DNA of 64,000 nucleotides from Paenibacillus silvestris. Its GTDB lineage: Bacteria > Bacillota > Bacilli > Paenibacillales > NBRC-103111. Of this stretch, positions 17,888 to 26,782 are shown piece after piece. The translations under genes and the position numbers were made by a program. Under the pieces are notes generated by a model. It was not told where the DNA came from, made no database searches, and saw nothing but the letters and a program-made list of their open reading frames with translations. The DNA is taken from positions 247,474 through 311,473 of the forward strand of contig NZ_WTUZ01000016.1 in assembly GCF_009882985.1 (NCBI RefSeq), in the 5' to 3' direction. The number at the start of each line of letters is the position of its first letter. Positions within the stretch are counted from its first letter, which is position 1.

Positions 17888-20800
17888 GTGAAAGTAACGT
17901 TTAAGCAAGTTTTCATGTCTACGTTAACAGCTACGCTCTTAGCCACATCCAGTTTGTTGGTTACGCTGCCATACCTGGCGGAAACGGCCTATGCCGCAGT
18001 CGTTGCCTCGGACTTTGCGCTTCAATTGAAGTTTGAGGACAATACTGTCGACAGTTCTACAAACGCAACCAATGTCACAGCAGCGGGGAATCCAACTTAT
18101 GTGGCCGGAAGAGAAGGAAAGGCAATCAATCTCAACTCGACAAGTGCAAACAGGCAATATCTGAATCTAGGCAAGCCAGCTAATTTGCAATTAGGCACAA
18201 GTACAAATTTCACATTAGCGTTCTGGGTGAAGTCTCCTGGTGTAGCAAGCGATCCCCCGGTTATTGCAAACAAAAACTGGGCTAGCGGCAGCAATGTAGG
18301 TTATGCCTTGTCTTTACAGCCGAACAATAGTTTGAAATGGAACTATAACACACAGGGCGGGTCTCGAGCGGATGCTGAGATTCCGAATGTAGCTGACGGG
18401 AAATGGCACCACATTGTCGTCTCTCATGATCGAACGACCGGACGCGCTGATTTCTATAAAGACGGAGTACCTGTGGCCATTTCGGTGAAAACCGGCACAT
18501 TATTCCAAAGCATATCGAGTAGTATGAATATTGCCGGCAGAACAGGAACGATTGATTCGGGATTGTCCACGATGATCGGCAACGATGGTACAGGGAATTA
18601 CGAGGTAAGCACGTTTGATATGCAAGTGGATGACATGCAAGTCATTAAACGAGCCGTCACCGCCCAGGAAGTTGGGGATATGTTTAATAGTGTACCTCCG
18701 ATAGAGGTGAATGAGAACTTCAAAGGCTCGCTGAACTTGATTGGCGCTGAGCATGCCGTACAGGGGAGCACATTCCGAGTCAATTTGGACCTTCGTACGC
18801 CAACCATGAGTACGGCAGTAGATAAATCAGTTATCGAGCTCGCCTATGATAACAACTTGTTCGAGTTTGTAAGCGCAACGAACGCGATAGCAGCAGATAC
18901 TTCCACCCCGGGCATCGTGAAGTTGACCATTCCGGGAGGCATCGTATATGGCCAATCCAATCCACTTGAATACAACAAATCGCGAATTTCTGAAGTGTTT
19001 TTTAGAACGAAAGCGGCTTCCGGACAAGGGCAAATTCAGGTAAGCAAGGCAGAGTTTTATGCCGGAACGACCAAATTGGTGAATGAAACGTTTAATTCGC
19101 AGCCAGAGACGGTTCAAATTCATCCGAAAGCCACAGAAGACTTGAATAAGGACGGCGTTGTCACGGTAGGCGACCTTGCCCTTGCACAAGGAAACTCCTC
19201 CGAGCTGCAGAGCTCAATTGCCAGCAATGCGCAGTACGTTCCGTATAAAAGGGTTGTCGTGATCGGCATGGATGGCGGAGGTTTGTCTGTGATGCCAAAC
19301 GCACCGTATTGGGAGACGCCAAGCTCCCTGAAGGAGCAGGTCGGCAATAGGCAGATCGCGCCTAACCTGCGCAGTCTAATTGAGAAAGGCGCTGCAAGCT
19401 ACACGGCCAAAACGACACTGCCATCAAGCTCATCCCCGAACTGGGGCGCTATGTTGAATGGCGTTGACTTTAGCAAACATCAAATTAACAACACGGAAAG
19501 CGGACTCTATTACTATTCGGAAACCTCACCCTATCCATCCGTTTTCAAGAAGGTGCGAGAAGCATTACCGAACAAGAAAATGGTCGCTTTCGCGCAGTGG
19601 AAAAACATTTTGGACGGACATATCGAACCATCAGTAGGCGTTGAAGTTGGAACAGGAAACGATGAAGCGGACGCAGCTGCTTTCGCACAGTATGTGGCAA
19701 GCGGTAAAGCACTCGATACATCGCTCATGTTCATCCAATTTGACGATATGGACCATGCGGGGCATGGTATTGGCTTCTACACGAAGCAATATTATGAGCA
19801 GTTGACGAAGACGGATCTGAACGTAGGAACAGTTGTCAACTCACTGCGTGATAAAAACTTGCTGGATGATACCTTGATTGTCATGCTGCCGGATCACGGG
19901 GGAGGCACGGAGAACGCCAATACGACGTTAGGAAGCGCGACTTCACACGGACAGGATTCCCCGCTCGCGACAACGATTTTCTTTGCGGCAAACGGGAGAA
20001 CGGTGGCAACGGGTACAGGCAAGGAGAAAATTTTGCAAGGTGGGACGACCAAAGATTTGGCAGCCACGGTATTGAAGGCGTTAGGTATTAGTGGAACCAT
20101 TGGTGACTCGCAAGGGATTAACGGCATGTTCGTGGCACAGAAAGATCAGAACAAAGCGGATTCGCCAAATCTGCAGTTGACGAAAGTGGTAGCTCCAACA
20201 ACGCAGCAGTTCAAGTATTATGAGTTGTCTGTCAGCAATACAGCGTCCCCTGCCAAAGCGATGGACATTGTCGTTGCGACGAATGGACTGAACGTAACGG
20301 CGGTAGAATCCGTTCAAGAAGGCGTGAAGGTGCTCAGAAGTGAATCGGCTAATGGACGTACGAGAGTCGTACTAAGCGCAGAGAACAGCATTACACCGGA
20401 TGCAGCTTTGCTGAAGATTCAGGCAACTCAGCAAGAAGAATCTGCTGCGGCATCGTTGGAGACAGCGGTCATTGCCAATGCGCAAGGTCAGGAAGCACTG
20501 CCGAATTTGAAGAGTGCGGTACGCGAGGATACAACGGTGCAGATTCCGGTCACAGGCGTGCAGCTTGATAAATCTGCCGCAACGGTCAAACAAGGACAGA
20601 CGACGGAGTTGACGGCAACCGTATTGCCAGTGAATGCGAGCAATAAGAACGTTACTTGGAGCAGCAGTGATTCCACGGTAGCGAGCGTGGACAATCAAGC
20701 GGGTAAAGGAATTGTAACTGGTATAAAACCAGGGACAGTGACGATTACAGCTACTAGCGTTGACGGCAGCCTTCAGGCGACAAGTCAAGTGACGGTAGAA

Positions 20801-21403
20801 GCAGCGGTGCCTTCTAGTGCTGTGACAACGCTTAGCAGTGTTCCTTCTGTCACTCCAGGCAGTGACTTCGTTGTCCGATTAGGTCTGAACAATGTAACGA
20901 GTCAAGTTTATGCTGAGGATTTTGTGGTGAATTATGATGCGAACCTAGTGGACTTCGTGTCTGTCAAATCGGTAAAAGATAAAGTAAGCCTTGTTGAATC
21001 CAAGAATACGTCAGGCAGTTTGCGTCTTCTTTTGGCCAGCCAAGGGGCAGGGAATGCGATTATAGGTGATACACCGTTGCTGGAAATAACCTTCCGAGCG
21101 AAGTCTATCTCGCAGTCGGCATCAGCAGCAATCTCTGTAGCAAGTGCTACGCTGGCTGACGGCACGGGCGCGGAAACAACTGCAGCAGTGTCATCGGTAG
21201 GAATCAATATTGCGGTTGGTACCGTAGGCGATATTAACCATGACGGCAAAATAAGCATTGGTGACCTTGCAGTTGTAGCTGCTCATTATGGTAAAACATC
21301 AGCTAGTGCAGATTGGCAGGCTGTTAAATCAGCGGATATGAATAACGATGGCAAGATTGACATTGATGACATCGCAGCAATGGCGATGAAAATTTTAGAA
21401 TAA
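17888..21403 (+). CDS. Secreted LamG / phosphodiesterase-like enzyme with two cohesins and dockerin
   Basis: This 1171-residue exported protein begins at GTG 17888 after CGGGAGGA and has a signal peptide ending at AYA. Reading order: LamG/concanavalin-like domain (about 35-265), cohesin-like domain (275-405), a single calcium loop (DLNKDGVVTVGD), an alkaline-phosphatase-superfamily domain (455-750), a beta region (765-885), Big2 (890-975), a second cohesin (978-1105) and a full dockerin (1112-1171, DINHDGKISIGD and DMNNDGKIDIDD). The catalytic domain has the expected metal-site pieces: VVVIGMDGGG, a Ser-rich nucleophile loop LPSSSSPNWGAML, QFDDMDHAGHG, MLPDHGGG and SHGQD. This resembles type I phosphodiesterase/nucleotide pyrophosphatases rather than sulfatases, which would show C/S-x-P-x-R. 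It may remove a phosphodiester-linked substituent from a glycan; the substrate is unknown. Confidence 0.85.
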   Translation: MKVTFKQVFMSTLTATLLATSSLLVTLPYLAETAYAAVVASDFALQLKFEDNTVDSSTNATNVTAAGNPTYVAGREGKAINLNSTSANRQYLNLGKPANLQLGTSTNFTLAFWVKSPGVASDPPVIANKNWASGSNVGYALSLQPNNSLKWNYNTQGGSRADAEIPNVADGKWHHIVVSHDRTTGRADFYKDGVPVAISVKTGTLFQSISSSMNIAGRTGTIDSGLSTMIGNDGTGNYEVSTFDMQVDDMQVIKRAVTAQEVGDMFNSVPPIEVNENFKGSLNLIGAEHAVQGSTFRVNLDLRTPTMSTAVDKSVIELAYDNNLFEFVSATNAIAADTSTPGIVKLTIPGGIVYGQSNPLEYNKSRISEVFFRTKAASGQGQIQVSKAEFYAGTTKLVNETFNSQPETVQIHPKATEDLNKDGVVTVGDLALAQGNSSELQSSIASNAQYVPYKRVVVIGMDGGGLSVMPNAPYWETPSSLKEQVGNRQIAPNLRSLIEKGAASYTAKTTLPSSSSPNWGAMLNGVDFSKHQINNTESGLYYYSETSPYPSVFKKVREALPNKKMVAFAQWKNILDGHIEPSVGVEVGTGNDEADAAAFAQYVASGKALDTSLMFIQFDDMDHAGHGIGFYTKQYYEQLTKTDLNVGTVVNSLRDKNLLDDTLIVMLPDHGGGTENANTTLGSATSHGQDSPLATTIFFAANGRTVATGTGKEKILQGGTTKDLAATVLKALGISGTIGDSQGINGMFVAQKDQNKADSPNLQLTKVVAPTTQQFKYYELSVSNTASPAKAMDIVVATNGLNVTAVESVQEGVKVLRSESANGRTRVVLSAENSITPDAALLKIQATQQEESAAASLETAVIANAQGQEALPNLKSAVREDTTVQIPVTGVQLDKSAATVKQGQTTELTATVLPVNASNKNVTWSSSDSTVASVDNQAGKGIVTGIKPGTVTITATSVDGSLQATSQVTVEAAVPSSAVTTLSSVPSVTPGSDFVVRLGLNNVTSQVYAEDFVVNYDANLVDFVSVKSVKDKVSLVESKNTSGSLRLLLASQGAGNAIIGDTPLLEITFRAKSISQSASAAISVASATLADGTGAETTAAVSSVGINIAVGTVGDINHDGKISIGDLAVVAAHYGKTSASADWQAVKSADMNNDGKIDIDDIAAMAMKILE

Positions 21404-21414
21404 CAGGAAATTGT

Positions 21415-21449
21415 GGAGATCGGGGAAGAACGTTTCCCTGGTCTCCTTC
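21415..21449 (+). terminator. Hairpin after phosphodiesterase gene
   Basis: GGAGATCGGGGAA (21415-21427) pairs with TTCCCTGGTCTCC (21434-21446), with minor mismatches. In the remaining 220 bp before the next gene I see only AT-rich sequence and a ribosome site (AAGGAG). Confidence 0.65.
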
Positions 21450-21673
21450 TAACTCCATTTCTGATTTGCACTAAAGTGTATGATGGATGATACAAAATGT
21501 GTCAAATTTCAGCATAACTATGTGCTATGTGAAAATAATGTCGAATCTCAAGTAGGAAACAAGTAAAGAATTTAAACGAAAAAGTAAAGATTATGCACAT
21601 GATTTGGACAATACGTACTGTATCATATGGAGAAGACAAGAACTTCTCATACGATACTAAGGAGCCGTGAATC

Positions 21674-24600
21674 ATGCCTTTTATTAAAACGTTTAAACGC
21701 ACTGTTTCTTTGGGTGTTGTTTCGCTTTTGGCCATCAATGTGGTGAATTTACCGTTCGGCAGCAGCACCCAAACAGCCTATGCGGCCGTCATTCCATCGC
21801 CATCGGCTATACCTACGGTGGTGAATACCTACGTGTTGGCTGACAAAACGCAAATTGCGACGCTTGGCGAGCAAGTTCAGCTAAAGGTAATGGCACATAT
21901 GAGCAATGGAACGGAAGTTGAGCTGAAGAAGACAACCGCCTCCAATTCAACAGATCCTGAGCTCAGCGGTGTTCATTATACGTCAACCGTTCAAGGTGTA
22001 ACGATCGATGATGCAACAGGTATATTGACGTACGACGGCTCTGCGGGCAATGTGCCTGTAGATGTTAAAGCTGACATCAAGTACTTGGATGTAAAATATT
22101 TCGAGGGATTTGAAAGCGGCAACATCGGCAGTTTTAGCTATGACCCGAGTGCCACAACAACGACATCAACGGCGGTAGTGGCCAAAACAGGGGCAGGGAT
22201 TCCAGCGCACAGCGGCACGTATAGTGCTAATCGCACAGGCCCCACTACGAATACGGTAAGAGTTGATATGGGCCAAGCCTTGAATGGGGTTGTGACGGCA
22301 TGGTTTTATAATGGCTCCGCTGGGGCAGCTTCCCCTGCTGATCAGTCTAGAAACAATATTTATGTAGGTACCAAAACTACATCAGGAGCCGTGAATGTAT
22401 CAGCGGGGCTGCTCATGGGAGAACATTGGGACGGTGCCACAGGTTCGGGGACTAAATTTACTACGCGTTTAATGACTTCCGCCTTTTCCCCTTCACCCGT
22501 GAATCGTGGAACAACGCCATCTTGGCATGAGTTCAAATGGGACCTCACTTCAGGTACCGATGCCAAAATGTACATAGACGGAACTTTGGTTGGCACGACA
22601 ACAGCAGAAACGAAATATCAATACGTCGCATTGCTCGGCAATTGGCTGCCTAATAATGCAGTTACTTACTATGACGATATCAAAACAACACAGCTTGGAA
22701 CCAGTCTATCGACAACACTGTCGATCCCGGTTACGACCGCTGATTTGGAAGGGTTGACTGTAGCGGGACAAGGCGGAGCGGCAGCTATTACGGCAGATGC
22801 AGGTTCCCTGCAAATGACAGCAGCTGTCAATCCTGCTGGCGCACCTTCCATGGTGACATGGAAAGTAGAGAATGCAGACGGAACGCCAACGAACAATGCC
22901 GAGATTTCGGCAACAGGCTTATTGTCTGCGAAGGGGAATGGAACCGTCAAAGTAACGGCTACCTCCACGGTTAAGCCGGAAATATCCGGTAGCGCTGTAA
23001 TCACGATCACAGGCCAGACGATGAAAGCTGCAGCTATCACGATTCAAGCGTCAGCGGGAGCAACAAGCTTCACGACGCTTGATCCTGTAGCGCTTAGTGC
23101 TTCGGTCATACCGGTGGACACGGCGGATCCATCCGTTACTTGGGCTATCCTGCAAGGAGCGGATGTCGCAACGATTTCGAGCACTGGCGTTCTTACGCCA
23201 GTTAAAGCCGGCACCGTGCAAATTCAAGCAACAGCCAATGATCCTAGCGGTGTAAAAAGCAATATTTTGCAGCTAACATTTGATGTCAAAATGACCTCTT
23301 TGACGGTGACAGGAGCTGGTGGAGCTACAGAGATCACTTCGCGTGCTGGACAGCTGCAAATGGGAGCGACGGCTCAGCCTGGAGGAGCGCCAACCACTAA
23401 CGTAGCTTGGACGGTAGAGAAGGGGACAGGAAGTGCTTCGATCAACAGCACTGGTTTGTTGACAGCCATAGACAATGGCTCCGTAACTGTCAAGGCTACA
23501 GCGCAAGACGGCAGCGGTGTTGTCGGTCAAACGAATATTCAAATTTCGGGTCAAGGAAGCCATACCTTCTATGTCAGCTCCTCCGCAGGCGATGACGCGA
23601 ATGATGGATTAAGCGCAGCTGCACCATGGAAAACCTTGAATAAAGTCAGCAGCACGACGTTTATTCCTGGTGACAAGATTTTGCTCAAAGCAGGCGATTC
23701 ATGGAATGGTCAATTATGGCCGAAAGGTTCAGGAGCGGAAGGCAGTCCAATTATTATCGACCAATATGGCACAGGCAACAGACCTCTTATTAACGGGCAG
23801 GGGAATAATTTCGATCAAACGATATACAATTCAACGACGACCTACAACTCAGGGGCAGTGTTTCTGAAAAATCAGGAATACTGGGAACTTAACAATTTAG
23901 AAGTAACGAATGATGACAATTTTGCAAGTGAGAACAACGATTCTGCTGCGCTTAGAGCGGGTATTTTCTTCACCATCGATGCGAATGAAAGCGATCGGGT
24001 GTACAACCACATTTATATCCGAAACTGTTATGTTCATGATATCGATGGAAACAACAACGCAGGTCCCAAAGAAAATGGCGGCATTATCGGTGTAGTCAAA
24101 GGAACGGCTCCAACCAGCCAAGTGACTTCGGCCAGATTTAATGATGTGAAGGTTGAAAATAATACGATTCGCAAAGTCGATCGCGTTGCCATTCGTGTTG
24201 CGGCTCATGCGAACTATGTCGGCGACGATTCCTTCTCAACGACAGCCACATTCAAATATGGCAATTGGAACACGGGCTTTTACATCGCGCATAACACGAT
24301 GGAAGATGTGGGCGGAGACGGTATTATTTTACGGGATACGGATGGGGCAGTTCTGGAGTATAACTATTTGAACAAATTTGGTACGCGGGTTGCGAGCAGC
24401 AATGCCATTGCAGGCATTTGGCTGGCAGTTGCCAAGAATACACTCATTCAGTATAACGAGGTTACGGGAGGACCTGCTAATAATCAGGACGGATGCGCTT
24501 TTGACTTCGACGAATTCCTGATTAATACGGTTTACCAATACAATTACAGCCATGATAATCCGATGGGGTTCATGCTCCTGATGGGAACCAATGAGAACGA

Positions 24601-26710
24601 TGTATTGCGCTATAACGTCAGTCAGAACGACGGCATTATATTCAGGCACTTTGCTTTTGACGAGAAGACAACGGGCTCTATTTATAATAATGTGTTTTAT
24701 TATGATGGAAGTAAGAACCAAATAATGGGTTCAGGCAACACAGTGAAAAGGGGTTATAGCTTCTATAACAATATTTTCTATAACACGAACACGACGACAC
24801 CTACAAATTGGCTGAACAACAGTTGGAGCAATGCTTTATTCAGCAACAATGTGTTCTATGAAGCGGGAGGCGTTCATTCTGCGAATGAGCCTAACGATGC
24901 TAACAAGGTGACAGATGAACCAAAGTTTGTGCATCCAGGTGGTGCAGGATCAGGATTGGCAACAGCCAATGCCTATGAGCTGCAACCGGATTCGCCTGCT
25001 ATTAATGCGGGGATTGCGATGAATAATAACGGTGGTAAAGATTATGAAGGCAATCCGTTATACAAAGGGTTTGCGGATATTGGAGCGTTCGAATACCAAG
25101 GCGATACAACGGGAGTCAATCATCGTCCATTGATTTCGAATGCGAAATACAGTGTAAAAATAGACCGTCCTGTAACAGGCAAGCTCACTGCAAGCGACCC
25201 TGATGGCGATCAGCTTCAATATTCAATCGTGAGTAACGGGTCTTTAGGTAACGTTCAGCTATTGGATAGCACGACAGGCGACTTCGTGTACACACCTCAT
25301 TCCGGTGCGACAGGGAACGATAGCTTTACGTTCAAAGTATCTGACGGCTTGCTTGATTCTAATGTTGGAACAGTCACGGTAGCTATCGCGCAGGCAAATC
25401 TACTCCAAAACGGCGGATTCGAAGCGGGCACAACTGCACCGCCGCCTGGCTGGACTTCCTTCTATGGCACAGGCGCCACAATTATTAGCGATCCGGCCCA
25501 TGTACACTCCGGCAGCAATGCTGTGAAGTTTATGAGCAATAATTCAGGTGCTGAACAAGTGGTAAGCGGTCTAACACCGAATACGAACTATGTTGCTAGA
25601 GGCTGGATTAAAGTGATGGATGCCGGAAATACGCAAAGCATCGGTGTCAAAAATTATGGCGGCAGCCAGATTTCAAAATCAATTAGCACACTGGATTATT
25701 CAGAAGGTAAAATCATTTTCAAAACAGGTGCTGCGAATACAGCTGCCACCATTTATTCATGGAAAAATACGAATGCGAGCAATGATGGAAAAGTAGCGTA
25801 TCTCGACGATATCTCCCTCTCGTTATATGAGAGTCCTACAGCAGTTAGCGCTGATGTGAACACCGTGCAAGACGCTGTCTATAACGGAAACTTGTCGGTC
25901 AGTCGTTATGATGGGGATACGCTCTCGTATGCAATTGTCGTGGGTGGTACGAAAGGGACAGCGGTGATTACGAATCCGGCAACGGGTGCGTTCACGTATA
26001 CACCGAACCCAGGCGTAAGCGGAACCGATACGTTTACTTTCAGAGCCAATGACGGTATGGCGGATTCAGATGAAGCTGTTATCACGATACACATTGCGGC
26101 TTCACCGATGGTCCTCTCGACAGAGCTTACAGGGGTCAGCACCGTTCAATCCGGTGAGTCGTTCAAAGTCACCTACGGTTTGAAAAACATCGCACAAGCC
26201 GCATTAGCACAAGATGTGACCGTCCAATATGATGCAGATGTGATGGAGTTTGTATCTGCAAGATCCGTCATTGAGGGCGTCACCATGATGGAGCCGATTA
26301 CGCAATCAGCGGGCAAGCTGAGAATGATCATCGTAAGTCAAGGTGCTGCTCATGCAGTCAGTGGCAACGCGCAAGTGGTGGAGCTGACGTTCCGAGCGAA
26401 AGCCGTCATGCAAAATACGACGGGTACCGTCACGGTATCGAAGGCTGTTCTCGGCGATGCGCAAGGAGGAGAGGCGCAAGCGGCAGCTTCCAGTTATAGT
26501 GTAGCGATTCTTGCACCGATGCCAGGCATGCCAGGCGATCTCACGAATGATAAGAAAGTGACGATTGGCGATTTGGCTATTGTGGCAGCTAACTATGGCA
26601 AAGATACCAACAGCCCTGATTGGCAGCAAGCGAAAAAAGCAGATGTTGTGGCAGATGGTAAAATCGATATTGACGATCTAGCATTTGTGGCATCCAAAAT
26701 GATGGAGTAA
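21674..26710 (+). CDS. Secreted right-handed beta-helix protein with Big2, CBM-like, cohesin and dockerin
   Basis: This 1678-residue exported protein has a signal peptide ending at TAYAA. After an N-terminal region and a jelly-roll-like domain (about 135-345, ending ... NNAVTYYDDIKTT), three Big2-like domains cover 355-625. A right-handed parallel beta-helix (about 628-1145) opens with TFYVSSSAGDDANDG and PWKTLNK and continues through Asn-rich coils. Two cadherin/tandem-95-like domains (about 1150-1235 and 1388-1475) flank a CBM4/9-like module (1238-1385, NLLQNGGFEAGT). A cohesin (1478-1610) and a dockerin (1617-1678, loops DLTNDKKVTIGD and DVVADGKIDIDD) end the chain. Such helices occur in pectate, alginate and other polysaccharide lyases, epimerases and hydrolases. 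I cannot assign the reaction. The first dockerin loop has T where D or N usually binds calcium. Confidence 0.83.
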   Translation: MPFIKTFKRTVSLGVVSLLAINVVNLPFGSSTQTAYAAVIPSPSAIPTVVNTYVLADKTQIATLGEQVQLKVMAHMSNGTEVELKKTTASNSTDPELSGVHYTSTVQGVTIDDATGILTYDGSAGNVPVDVKADIKYLDVKYFEGFESGNIGSFSYDPSATTTTSTAVVAKTGAGIPAHSGTYSANRTGPTTNTVRVDMGQALNGVVTAWFYNGSAGAASPADQSRNNIYVGTKTTSGAVNVSAGLLMGEHWDGATGSGTKFTTRLMTSAFSPSPVNRGTTPSWHEFKWDLTSGTDAKMYIDGTLVGTTTAETKYQYVALLGNWLPNNAVTYYDDIKTTQLGTSLSTTLSIPVTTADLEGLTVAGQGGAAAITADAGSLQMTAAVNPAGAPSMVTWKVENADGTPTNNAEISATGLLSAKGNGTVKVTATSTVKPEISGSAVITITGQTMKAAAITIQASAGATSFTTLDPVALSASVIPVDTADPSVTWAILQGADVATISSTGVLTPVKAGTVQIQATANDPSGVKSNILQLTFDVKMTSLTVTGAGGATEITSRAGQLQMGATAQPGGAPTTNVAWTVEKGTGSASINSTGLLTAIDNGSVTVKATAQDGSGVVGQTNIQISGQGSHTFYVSSSAGDDANDGLSAAAPWKTLNKVSSTTFIPGDKILLKAGDSWNGQLWPKGSGAEGSPIIIDQYGTGNRPLINGQGNNFDQTIYNSTTTYNSGAVFLKNQEYWELNNLEVTNDDNFASENNDSAALRAGIFFTIDANESDRVYNHIYIRNCYVHDIDGNNNAGPKENGGIIGVVKGTAPTSQVTSARFNDVKVENNTIRKVDRVAIRVAAHANYVGDDSFSTTATFKYGNWNTGFYIAHNTMEDVGGDGIILRDTDGAVLEYNYLNKFGTRVASSNAIAGIWLAVAKNTLIQYNEVTGGPANNQDGCAFDFDEFLINTVYQYNYSHDNPMGFMLLMGTNENDVLRYNVSQNDGIIFRHFAFDEKTTGSIYNNVFYYDGSKNQIMGSGNTVKRGYSFYNNIFYNTNTTTPTNWLNNSWSNALFSNNVFYEAGGVHSANEPNDANKVTDEPKFVHPGGAGSGLATANAYELQPDSPAINAGIAMNNNGGKDYEGNPLYKGFADIGAFEYQGDTTGVNHRPLISNAKYSVKIDRPVTGKLTASDPDGDQLQYSIVSNGSLGNVQLLDSTTGDFVYTPHSGATGNDSFTFKVSDGLLDSNVGTVTVAIAQANLLQNGGFEAGTTAPPPGWTSFYGTGATIISDPAHVHSGSNAVKFMSNNSGAEQVVSGLTPNTNYVARGWIKVMDAGNTQSIGVKNYGGSQISKSISTLDYSEGKIIFKTGAANTAATIYSWKNTNASNDGKVAYLDDISLSLYESPTAVSADVNTVQDAVYNGNLSVSRYDGDTLSYAIVVGGTKGTAVITNPATGAFTYTPNPGVSGTDTFTFRANDGMADSDEAVITIHIAASPMVLSTELTGVSTVQSGESFKVTYGLKNIAQAALAQDVTVQYDADVMEFVSARSVIEGVTMMEPITQSAGKLRMIIVSQGAAHAVSGNAQVVELTFRAKAVMQNTTGTVTVSKAVLGDAQGGEAQAAASSYSVAILAPMPGMPGDLTNDKKVTIGDLAIVAANYGKDTNSPDWQQAKKADVVADGKIDIDDLAFVASKMME

Positions 26711-26718
26711 GAAAGAAC

Positions 26719-26748
26719 GGGGGAGTGAAGTATGCTCCCCTCTTTTTT
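26719..26748 (+). terminator. Terminator after beta-helix gene
   Basis: GGGGAG (26720-26725) pairs with CTCCCC (26735-26740), followed by TCTTTTTT. It is short and may be leaky, since the lyase gene starts only 73 bp after the preceding stop. Confidence 0.7.
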
Positions 26749-26782
26749 AATTAACGGAACGTATCCGTATAGGGAGGTACGA

